A DNA stretch of 64,000 bases from Thecaphora thlaspeos (Eukaryota > Basidiomycota > Ustilaginomycetes > Urocystidales > Glomosporiaceae). Location of the stretch: the NCBI GenBank assembly GCA_900291925.1, contig UWYS01000001.1, positions 1,612,001 through 1,676,000 on the forward strand. The letters are read 5' to 3'. Under the pieces are notes generated by a model. That model saw nothing but the letters and a program-made list of their open reading frames with translations. It searched no databases and had not been told where the DNA came from. Made by a program: the position numbers and the translations under genes. Positions 12,301 through 22,274 of the stretch are shown here, in pieces; the first letter of the stretch is position 1; each line of letters begins with the position of its first letter.

Positions 12301-15300
12301 CAGGCCTATCCTCATCGTCTGTGTGACCAATGTAAGTGTAGCAAAGGATGGGTCGGACAGCTTCCGCCGGAGGGCTGATATCCGTTCTCGTCCCACGGCC
12401 TTCATCCCAGCACGCGCTCGACCACTTCATGAGGGGCATCCTCGACAACGGCATCTCTTCCAGCCTCGTTCGCTTCGGTTCCTTCTCAAAGGACCCCAAG
12501 GTGAGCAAATGAGCCAATCCAGTATCGCAATTCTACTCGGACTCACGCGTCACCACGCGTCCTCCTTTCGCTGCACACACCGCAGGTTGCCAGCTTCAGT
12601 TGGAACGCCATTAGGCACACGGCCGATGTCCATACGCGTAGCCGCGCCCTCAACGGAGCCTTCAAGAACTTCAAGAACGCAGAGACGGAGCTGCTCCGCA
12701 GCCTTCAGGCGCTTCAGCAGGAGAGTTACGTGCCTTCAACTTGGCCTCCTTCCCCTTCACGAGGTGGGACGAGCTGACCGTCTCCGTCATTATTGTTATG
12801 TCGTGCCAAGCTGTCGCTAGAGAGCTTCAAGAGTGCGATCGGACTGGAATTTGGACCGCACTTCGCCCAGCTCGATGAGACGTCGACCTCGTTGCCGGAC
12901 GCCGCTCGCCTTACTCACGGCGAAGGTTGGCAGCTAGGAGGTCGCAAGACGAAGGCGGACGGCACGCTACTGTCAGTTTGGCTCGAGGGCGGCGATCTGC
13001 CGTTCCGCACGCAGCAGCAGCAGATACCTGCCAGCGACGCCGTCGCCGAGGAACGCACTCGCAGTCAAGGCGCCAACGACAAACGTCGACACACGCCCCG
13101 CACCGGCCCCTTGCACTTCGACTGGGGACTTCTCGCCACGGACGAAGATTCGACTCACCCCGAGCACGAAAGTCTCGAGAACGAGAGCGACGAAAAGAGC
13201 TCTACAGAGCGCAGCATCGAAGAAGGTGAAGCGGTCGCGAACCAGGATGCCAACGTGAACAGCGACCTGCTGACCAAGGCGATGGAAGGCCTCGAACTCG
13301 ATGAGACGGACAGGGCGAAGCGCGAGCTTGTCTGGCCAGAGCTGCGATCCGATAGCAGCGACCGGAGTATTGGAGACCTGAGCTAAGACGTCAATGTCTG
13401 GAGCTTTTCGCTTCGCGAGCGAAAGAAGCTCTGGTCACACTGGGATCTCCTGACCAGAGAGATCGAGACAGACCGCTTCGATCGCGCCAAAGGGCTCTTC
13501 GACGACGCTCGAGCCGAGCTCAAAGAGCAAAAGGACCAGGTGGGTCGACTGCTGGCTTGATGCCCATACTCGATGGCACAGATGCATGACGGGCGTGGCA
13601 CTGACGCTCGCTGTATCTTCGTCGGGCTTTGCGCCTCGCAACAGGCATGTCTGCGGGTCGTGACCGGCACCGACATCATCGGGTGCACCACCAACGGTGC
13701 CGCCATGCTTACCGGCCTTCTCTCGGTGAGTGATACTACCCCTCCAGCGCTGGCGTCGATGCAGACAAGCTCCGAGTTTACTCTTATCCAACGTCGCTGT
13801 TGTCGTCACACTGTGGGACACTGTTTAGAACATCGCCCCGAAGGTTCTGTTGATCGAGGAGGCCGCCGAAATCCTTGAAGGTAGGCAGGCGTCCATATCA
13901 CGTTCCGCTATCCTTGTATCGGTACAGTGAAAACGATACGCTTACGGACCGTTTCTCCACCCTGCTGGGTCATCGACCTTTGAAGCGCATGTCCTGGCCT
14001 CGATGACGCCCTCCCTCGAGCACCTGCACCTCATCGGAGATCCGATGCAGCTGCGACCGCACACCTCCAACTACGGGCTCTCCATGGAAAGCAAAAGGGG
14101 CGAGGTCCACCGACTCGATTTCAGCCTGATGGAGCGGCTTGCCACCGAGGGTGGACTGCCCGTCACATAGCTCAACGTCCAGCGACGCATGCGAGGCGAG
14201 ATCGCCAACCTTGTGAGGCCCCTGTATCACAACTTGCAGGACCATCCGGACATGGCGTAGCGGTCCAACGTCCTTGGCTTCCAGAGAAACCTCGTCTTCA
14301 TGGTGAGCGTCGTCTCCTTCGCGGTCGAATGTGTGCATGTGGTAGCGAGTGGTCGAGGGATCAGTTGCTAACACTCACGCCATCATGGACGCCTCGGACA
14401 GGACCACGCCCACGCCGAGGACAAGAACCGAGACGCCGGAAGCCGTTCGAACAACTTCGAGGTGCGCATGGCCGTCGATCTGGTCAGGTGAGTAGCAAAT
14501 CCAGATGTCGTAGCCAAGCGAGCACCTCAACTTGGCACTGGTCCGGGGCAAGGCTTTGACTGAGTCTCTCGTACATCAAACAGGTACCTGTGCCAGCTCG
14601 GATATCTAAAGGAAGGAGACATCTGCGTCCTGACGCCCTACCTCGGCCAGCTCATGAAGCTGAAAAAGGCCATGGCCAGCGAGGTAGTCAAGGTTGTGGT
14701 GGACAACCGCGACGAAGAGCAGATTGCCTTGGCCGAGGCGGAAGAGGAAGGCGGAAGAGGCCAAGCCCGAGGGTCACATGTCGATCAGGACCTCGTCCCT
14801 CGAGGCGGCCGTCAGGATCGCTACCGTCGACAACTTTCAGGGCGAGGAAGCCTGTGTCGTCATCCTCAGCCTCGTGCGCAACACCGATAAAGACGACGAC
14901 GCCGTTTCTGGCCGCCGTGTGCCCGGAATCGGCTTCCTCAAGGTAGGTACCGACCACGTTGCCGCTTCCTCGAACCTTGTGGTACTTGCTCCGCTTTCTG
15001 AGGTCAGCTCGAGCTTGCCGTGCTTTCTTCTTGTCCACTCACAGTCTGCAAACAGGAACAATGTTGCGCTATCGAGGGCCAAGGAGGGACTCTTCATCCT
15101 TGGAAACGCTGAGCTCCTTTCGAGCAAGTCCGACTTCTGGGAGTCTACCATAGACTCCATGCGGGCCACCGGCGCTGTGATGTCTGGCTTCTCGGTACGT
15201 GACGGCCCCCAGCTCTTCTGCTCTTGTTCGACGACGGCCGTCTAACTCTGGCTGTGCTCGACGCACCCCTACTCTCTGCGCACGCTCAGCTGCAGTGCCC

Positions 15301-18300
15301 GAGGCATCCCGACGAGAAGCTCGACGCAACTCGACCTGGCCTCATCCCGGTCTGGGCTCCCAACGGCGGATGTCCCCAGATCTGCGGCCAAAGTCTCGAC
15401 TGTGGCCACATCTGTGACAAGAAGTGTCACCCTGGAGACCCTTTTGTGAGTCGGGGCGTCTGCCCGGTCCTGGCAGGCTCAAATCCGCTGAGCTAACATT
15501 CATCTCTCTGCACCTGTGCTCGAGCTACAGCACCTCCTGTCGCCCTGTGAGGCTCCATGCACTCGTCTGCACGAACAGTGTTCGCATCCTTGCCAAGAGG
15601 AATGCTACAAGGACTGCGGATGAGTGGTCGGTTGGAAGGCGTTCGCGAGACTACTTTGAACTGAGCAATCGGTCCCAACCCTCGACATCCCGATCCTTTT
15701 GCGAACTCTCCTGCGACAGACTGTGCCACTTCCCGCTCACATCAGTGCAGCTGCCTTGCGGGCACGTCGCCTCCGAGGCTCCCTGCAACGCGGTCAAGAG
15801 TGGCACGGTGCACTGCATCGCTCTCGTCGAGAAGAGGCTGGCGACGTGCGAGCACTTCGCCACGATTAAGTGCGGCGACGACGCCGCGAGCCACAGCTGC
15901 CAAGCAGTCTGCGGACAGACGATGCCGTGCTGCGGCCGGGTCTGTGGCTCTTCCTGCCAATCGTGCTAGGCCTTGAACAAAAGCGGCGTCAGGAAGGGCG
16001 ACTTCGCCGAGGCGCGAGTCGAGGAGCTTGTCGACAGGCTCATCCACCACTCTCACCCTTGCGACAAGCCCTTCACTGACTGCCCGCACGCATGCAGGCG
16101 GAGGTGAGTGCCCAAATGATCAATCCTGCTTCGCCGTCTAGTTTCCCTCCTCACTTAACCTCTTCGTCCATGTCATGCCATTCCACCTCCAGATGCGAGC
16201 CGGGTCACAAGTGCGGTGAATGCCAGGAGCAATGCTGGCGTACGTGCGAACACAAGAGCTGCCAGAAACGGTGCAAGGACCCCTGCGTCACCTGCCTGGC
16301 GCCCTGTTCCTGGAAGGCTTGCGAGCACATCGCCAAAGACTGCCCGTTTCCCTGCGGCGTGGTGAGTATGTGTGGAGGCTACTCAGCTGCCGACTTGACC
16401 GCCAGCAGCGACCTGACGCCGCTTCACTTTCTGCCTCACTTCCTGCTGGGACGGTCACATCTATGCTCCCGCCTGCCGTGCGATGCCCGCTGCTCCGAGA
16501 TGCTGATCTGTGGCCATCCTTGCCCGAGCCGTGAGTTGTGCAGACGTCGCCGAGCTCTGCTCGCTCTAGTGGCGGGAAGCACTGCTGACATATTCTTTGC
16601 CACTCACTCCACTCCTGATCCTCAGTCTGCGGCGAGGCCTGCGATCTCCAAAGGTGCCCCGCGTGCATGCCTGCCCAGGACAGGGAGTCGCACGTTGTCA
16701 ATCTCCTCATGCACCGAACCCTCGCCGATATCGACGGAAGCGACGACGGTCTTGACAACATCCTTATTACGCTGTGAGTGTGCTTGGGCCTTGAGGCACA
16801 CGTCAGACTCTTCCTCGAACCACACTGACGTATTCGAGGATGATCGTCGCACCCCTAACGACATCCTTCCTCAGTGACTGCGGCCACATCTTCACGGTCG
16901 AGACGCTGGTGAGTAGATCAATCTCCCCCAGCATAGTGGCAGGATCAAGCCCTTGCTGACATCCGCATTCGTGGACGCACAGGACGGACTGCTCGAAATC
17001 GAGAGCTACTATGCGAAGGATCAAGACGGGTGGCGACGACCTCTGCTGCCCTCGTCGCAGCTGGAGACGCCAAAGACCTGCCCGATCTGCCGCACCGAGA
17101 TTTTCGCCCGGCGGTACTCGAGGCCGATCAAGCGAGCCGTTCTCGACCTCCAGGAGACCAAGACGACGCGTGATTTGAGCTTGGCGGTGGTTTCGCTGCG
17201 AGCGGCCTGCGACAGCGTCGACATTGCCACGGCCAAAAAGGAGCTTCGAAAGGGCGTCAAGGATGTAGTCGACAAACTCCCGGCGAATGAGCCCTCCCCA
17301 GAGGTCAATTGCCATGTCTCCAAAACCTTGGCGGGTGACCTCGAGCAGACGGGCCTCCTTGCCGGCCACACCGGCGTCACACCTTGCCCCATGCTCTTCG
17401 ATGTCGAGAGGCGCGGCGTCGCTGGTCAGCTGTCGCGTCGCTGGGCCATGGCTTACACGCGCCTCAAGCAAACCTACCAGCAGGCGCAGAACATCGCCAA
17501 ACGTCCGCTCTGTGAGCTACATGGGTCTCTGGCCGACCTCGCGGAGGCGCACAATGCTGACGACGTGTTTTGCCTGACGCTCTGAATGACAGCTCCCGGT
17601 ATGGAGGCCTGGCAGGCTGCCATGTCGTACAGCTACAAGGCAGCATCGATGCTTTACGACGTGGAGCGGGATCCGCGAGCTGGAACAAAGGCCATGAGGG
17701 ATGCCGAGATCGCCGTAGGAACGCCTCCGCCCCGAGCCGACTACCGCTTCCGCATCCAGAGCATCCTTCACAGCATCAACCTGCGCATCCTGCTCCTCGA
17801 GCTCGCCGACGAGGTTAAGGCCGCTCTCAAGCAGGCCGCATCGCCTCAGCTCTGCAACTGGAATGTCTATGTGAATGTCGCGGCGCCGCGCCGCACGACG
17901 ACACCTCCCTCCTGGATCTTGAGCTGACTGTTAAACCCCATCTTGACGGAAACGCAGATCCACTTTGTGCAGACCTCGATCCATCAAGACGCCGACAAGG
18001 CCATCCACTTTGCGGAGATCGGCCACTGTCACAAGTTCTTCCTCGAGGCTCAAAGCGCCAAGCTCCGTGCAGAGATGGACCTCATCAAGACGGAGTCTGT
18101 CAACCTGCTCGAGGCGCATCCGTCGCACCGAGCGAAGCTTGCAAAGCTCGCCGGACAGCACCTGGACAAGCTCTTCGACGACATTAAAGCCGTCTTGGGC
18201 TCTTTCATGGAACGAGCGACAGCGAAGTCGGCCGAGTACTACATTAGCGAGATCCAGCCGAGGATCCGTCAGATGGAGCACGAGTCGGTGGCCTTCCTCG

Positions 18301-18721
18301 AGCACCTGGCGACCGGCGAGTTCTACCAGCCCATCACGAGCGCTGAGAAGATGATGGTGTCCAAGGCGATGATGGCCGAGTTCAGCCATTCGGGCCACTG
18401 GTACCGCTGCGACAACGGCCATCCGTTTACGATCGGCGAGTGAGTAGGCAGTTCCCAGCGTGTCGGCTGTGGTCTTGCTTTCCCCTGGATAGTCGGACTG
18501 ATGTCGCGATGGTCATCCTGACCCAACTGCTCCTCTCTCGTGATTTTTAACGCAGCTGGGGCGGCGCCATGCAAGTTTCGTCCTGCCCCGAGTGCGGCGC
18601 CCCCATCGGCGGTAGTGACCATCATCTCCTTCAGGGCAACACCGTGGATCAACAGATGGAAGAGCTCGCGCGAAGGCAGGGAACCCAGAGGTCGCCATTC
18701 CCCTGGATCCAGGAAGTTTGA
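9352..18721 (+). pseudogene. NFX1-type zinc-finger SF1 helicase (ZNFX1/Hrr1 family), decayed
   Basis: About 28 exons in order: CCCH finger (CDFHRKGKGC...CKFRH, exon 9352..9747); ZNFX1 N-terminal region (9863..10021, 10118..10317, 10428..10910, 11039..11303, 11366..11486); SF1 helicase core (11578..12144 to 15194) with IQGPPG, motif II EEAAEILE, GDPMQLRP, LNVQRRM, TVDNFQGEE and NVALSRAK; NFX1-type Cys-rich fingers (15290..16530); a C-terminal region (16626..18439); and the terminal CPECGAPIGG finger (18556..18721). Relatives act in RNA silencing (S. pombe Hrr1, worm/human ZNFX1). Lesions: TGA 9637, TAA 13384, TAG 14168, TAG 14258, TAG 15967; one extra base in exon 14584..14942 (near 14750); GPPGT-R-KS in Walker A (Arg codon 12248-12250); donor AT instead of GT at 15620; and no AG before the exon beginning near 16464. 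Other splice sites are good. The gene cannot give a full-length product. Confidence 0.85.
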
Positions 18722-19973
18722 GAGGCACCGACCACGACCAACCAGCCGAACGGCACCGAGCTCTCGGCGCATCGCAGCAGCACCATCACCACAGCGCGAG
18801 AACGCCTCCACGCATTTTGACGCAGCCGTCGCCGCCGCCTCAGAGGTAGACGTCGCCTCGCACAAGTTTTCGTCCGAAGACGAGGAGAAAGAAAGGGATC
18901 ACCGCTTTCCACACTTCGAGACACGCACTCTCACAGAGCCGCTTTCGTAAACTGCCCAGTCACACCTAACCCGACGCCTCGAACCTCGAGTTTCCGCTAC
19001 CCTTTGCCAAAGAACGAAGTGGCCAACGAGCCCGTCAGCCTCCGCACCAAAGTGCGTTCGGGGTGAAGCTCGGCGAAACTCTTTCCCGTTTCTTGATCCA
19101 CTCACTCGAGACTTCTTGTCGGCGTATTAGACGCTGAAACGTTCTAGCCCAGCCAAATTCGAAATTCGTCACCTTCTGAGCGGCATACCGTCCGCATCCT
19201 ATGTACTTAACCTGTGTGTACGTACTGTACTGTATGTATATACTGTATGTGTGCCACCCTCAATATGTATGCGGGAAGACGAAATGCTGTCATGCCCCGC
19301 GTCCTGGCGCCCCGCGCTGCATTCCCCGTGCTTCAGCAGCAAATATAATAAAATTGTGACGACAGAGTGGGAAAACTTTTCTTTCTTCCAATGTGGGGTT
19401 ACTTAGCAAGCTGGGGTTGGTCGACTGACGACGATGCCAAGCAGAACCGCACACATCCCCGCGAGACGCTACCTTTGACGAGGTGCAGAACTAGGCGAGG
19501 TCCCAGACGAGGTCTCGAACCTCCTTACACCATCCCCTCTCTCTCGCTGTCGCATGAAAACATCTTTTGCAGTATATTGTACATCAGCCATCAAGCCACC
19601 CTTCACAAAGTTCTCGTCCACTTTACACTTGCCACGGCGTTCCTGATCCGCTGTTACAGTATCTGTAACTGCCCGGTGATGTGTACCGTATCGGAAAAAC
19701 GGAGGACATCCTTCCGTCGCACCTCTTTTCGGCCCGATCTTTTGGCCGTTCTATCTCCAACCTGTGCTAGGCCGTACATCTTTCGTCTACACGAAAGCTC
19801 CCTCGAGGTTCGTTTCTCGTTTGACTTCGTTTCGTTCCGCATCAAGACTCTTCCAGGTCGAGGAGACTTACGAGAAAGTGCGTCCATCAGTCCAGAGACC
19901 TTACGATGTTTCCGTCGTCACAGACGGCCTTCTCTCTACGTATTGATCCTTTCCCGACTACATGCAACTCGTT
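18722..19973. other. Intergenic, between the ZNFX1-like pseudogene and the transposon
   Basis: I see no gene in this 1.25 kb. A TACTGTACTGTA-type motif lies at 19222-19250. An open frame at 19367-20047 on + has no recognisable content. Confidence 0.5.
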
Positions 19974-20270
19974 CAGCAGACGTTCAGACAATTAATTGGT
20001 TGGCGAGATTGCTCTGCTGTGTTTTTCTTCAACATGGAATACAGTAAAGTGAAGATGCCATGTGTTGGAACGATAAAGAGCTACAGTCTAGACACACTAA
20101 CTAGTGGCGCGACTGCTAGCGAATGGGCAATTTTGGTCGATGCCATGATTGGTGGTGATCTCGACGGCCCTGGTTGAGAGGTTGTACTGTACATTGGTTG
20201 AACGGGTGACGACGGACGCGAAGGAGCTGAGGATGCTATGTCAGGGGAAGAGGAGCAAAAAGTGGGGGGA
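19974..20270 (+). repeat. Direct repeat, left copy
   Basis: Similar to 21706-22000 in the same orientation, with shared blocks such as ATGCCATGTGTTGGAA and TGGTGGTGATCTCGACGGCC. It includes the transposase stop codon region. Boundaries are approximate. Confidence 0.85.
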
Positions 20271-21378
20271 AGCCGTCGTCCTCGCCCTCGGCCATGTCGC
20301 GGCCGAAGTCGAGGCCTCCCTGAGCATACTGACGGTTCAGTGGCAGGTGCTCGATTGCCCGGAGGGCATTGGCGTGGACATTGTCGATCCAGCGACACGC
20401 CATGGCCGGCGTGACGCCGAGCAGGGAGTTCGAGAGCGCCTCGAAGAGCGACGCCGTCCCACCAAGGTTGTCGCGGGCTATCCGCGGCTTGATGTAACCG
20501 AATAACCATTCGATGGCATTGAGGTACGGGCTGTACGACGGTAGGAATACTATGCGATGTCCCTCGTTGGCGTGCCTTTGAATGCATTCCTCCGTTTCGG
20601 CCGAGTGATGGATCTTTGCGTTGTCGAGAATGATGATGCGAGGCTCCCGTAGCGCCGGGAAGAGCTCGTCGTCAAGCCAGGAAACGAAGCTGGCGGCATC
20701 GAGCCTTGCTCGGTGAGCTCGTGGCGCAACAACGCCGCCGGACGTCAAGGCGGCCATCAAAGTTATGTATCCTCCCGTCAGCGTTGGCGTGATGTCGACG
20801 GTACGATCGCCCATAGCGGCACGACCGTTCGTCTTTGTCGTATGAAGTTTGAATACACCCTCGTCGACAAAGACGCAATCTTGCCAACGAGTGCCGTTTG
20901 CCCTGAACCTAGCGCACCAGGCGTTGCGGGCCTTGACTCGATCCTCTGTATTGTAGTCGGCCGGCTCGACGTGAGGCACCTTGAGCCTGAACTTCAGCGT
21001 CGTGTTCAGTGCCCGGCACACAGTTGTATCGGCGAGCGGCTTGTTGGCAAAATCATTGGCGAAATGGGCACACAACGATTGGTTCAAGGCGTCGACGGTA
21101 GTTGGCACGCTTTGCTCTAGCTCGTCGGCAAGGAAATCAAGATGTCGCTGTTCGAGGCGATGGTAGCGGTCGCCGCCACGAGCGCTTGGCTCAAGCTCAC
21201 CGGTTCGATTGTATCGATCGAGAAAAGAGCGAAGCGTAGCATCCGGGCGGTCAAGCAGGCGAGCAACGTCGGCGACTGAACGTCCCTCGTCCAGCACAAG
21301 CCGGACAATATTTCGTCTTGTTTCGAGAGAGAGCGCCTGCCGACGCTCGACCTGGCGGTCACGACGGTCAGCTGGCAT
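20236..21378 (-). CDS. DDE transposase (IS630/Tc1-mariner superfamily)
   Basis: Uninterrupted 380-residue frame from the ATG at 21378; the open frame continues upstream to 21630 but that part is low complexity. The N-terminus has a helix-turn-helix (LSLETRRNIVRLVLDEGRSV ... DVARLLDR) typical of the superfamily. The catalytic triad is the Asp in VFVDEG, the Asp in IILDNAKIH and the Glu in YLNAIEWLF, with 37 residues between the second Asp and the Glu. The enzyme would cut and paste its own element. The intact frame suggests recent activity. It could be silenced; nothing in the sequence shows expression. Confidence 0.88.
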   Translation of the reverse strand: MPADRRDRQVERRQALSLETRRNIVRLVLDEGRSVADVARLLDRPDATLRSFLDRYNRTGELEPSARGGDRYHRLEQRHLDFLADELEQSVPTTVDALNQSLCAHFANDFANKPLADTTVCRALNTTLKFRLKVPHVEPADYNTEDRVKARNAWCARFRANGTRWQDCVFVDEGVFKLHTTKTNGRAAMGDRTVDITPTLTGGYITLMAALTSGGVVAPRAHRARLDAASFVSWLDDELFPALREPRIIILDNAKIHHSAETEECIQRHANEGHRIVFLPSYSPYLNAIEWLFGYIKPRIARDNLGGTASLFEALSNSLLGVTPAMACRWIDNVHANALRAIEHLPLNRQYAQGGLDFGRDMAEGEDDGFPPLFAPLPLT

Positions 21379-21705
21379 GTCGGCAGGCGTGGTCGCGATG
21401 CTTGGCGATGCTGGGATGTGTAGAGGGCAATAGCGACGGCGCAGCAAGAGCAAGGGTGAGGAATACACATAAGAATTGCTTCGGTGGTCTACATGATGGT
21501 GGAGCTCGGGGCTCGACAGCGACGGAGGCTCACACACAAAGTTAGCCCGCACGAGAAGATAATGATATTGCTCGTTCAATGATGACATCTTGAGTTGGCA
21601 TGAATTTCGGCTGCAGGCAGAAACCGTCAAATTGGTCGTTCCCAGCAGTCACCGAGCTTTGCAGATAGTGTATCTTTCCCGCTGCTCATCTAGCTCCAGA
21701 AATCA

Positions 21706-22000
21706 CAGCAGACATTCAGACAATTGGTTGGGTGAGATTGCTTTGTTTTGCTTTGCTTTCTTCAACATGCGATAGTGTGATATGTAGTGCCGAGATGCCA
21801 TGTGTTGGAATGGTAAAGAGCTAGAGACAGTACACTACTGGCGCGACTGCTTGCGAATGGGCAGTTTTGGTTGATGCGATCATTGGTGGTGATCTCGACG
21901 GCCCTTGTTGAGAGGTTGTACATTGGTAGAACGGGTGACGACAGACGCAGAGGAGCCGAGGATGCTATGCTAGGGGAAGAGAGGCAAAGTGTGGGGAGAG
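21706..22000 (+). repeat. Direct repeat, right copy
   Basis: Second copy of the repeat at 19974-20270, diverged by substitutions and small indels. It does not carry the rest of the transposase. The right boundary is approximate; it lies in the 3' flank of the next minus-strand gene. Confidence 0.85.
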
Positions 22001-22274
22001 TCTGCCGCTGCAAGGAGGAGAGGGAGGAGGGGCCAGTTCGGTCTGGCCCGCCGATGCTAGAGAGAAAGATACCAAAAGTCCCGTGACGAGAACCAGAGCG
22101 TGGTGGACCACCTCGCAGCGATGCGAAGCTGCCCTTTTGGGGGAGAGAGGGGAGATGGCGAAAACGAGGAAGCACGACAATGTTTGTGGGAAGGGAACAA
22201 GGGGGAGCTAAGATGCCTGTTGGATGCTGATGACGGTTCCTGAGAGGTGATTTGTGCTTAATGCTTGGAGAAGG

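Larger units (their letters stand above)
19974..22000 (-). mobile_element. DDE (IS630/Tc1-mariner-like) DNA transposon bounded by direct repeats
   Basis: A transposase gene on the minus strand lies between two diverged direct repeats of about 290 bp. The left copy overlaps the 3' end of the transposase gene. The unit length, repeat start to repeat start, is 1732 bp. The layout fits one full element followed by a truncated second copy in the same orientation, or an element with long direct terminal repeats. I found no clear terminal inverted repeats or target duplication by eye. Confidence 0.65.

Noticed and set aside
19440..19560. Possible minus-strand tRNA (B-box-like GGTTCGAGACC)
   Set aside because: The T stem is imperfect and no matching acceptor stem, D arm or anticodon arm can be formed.
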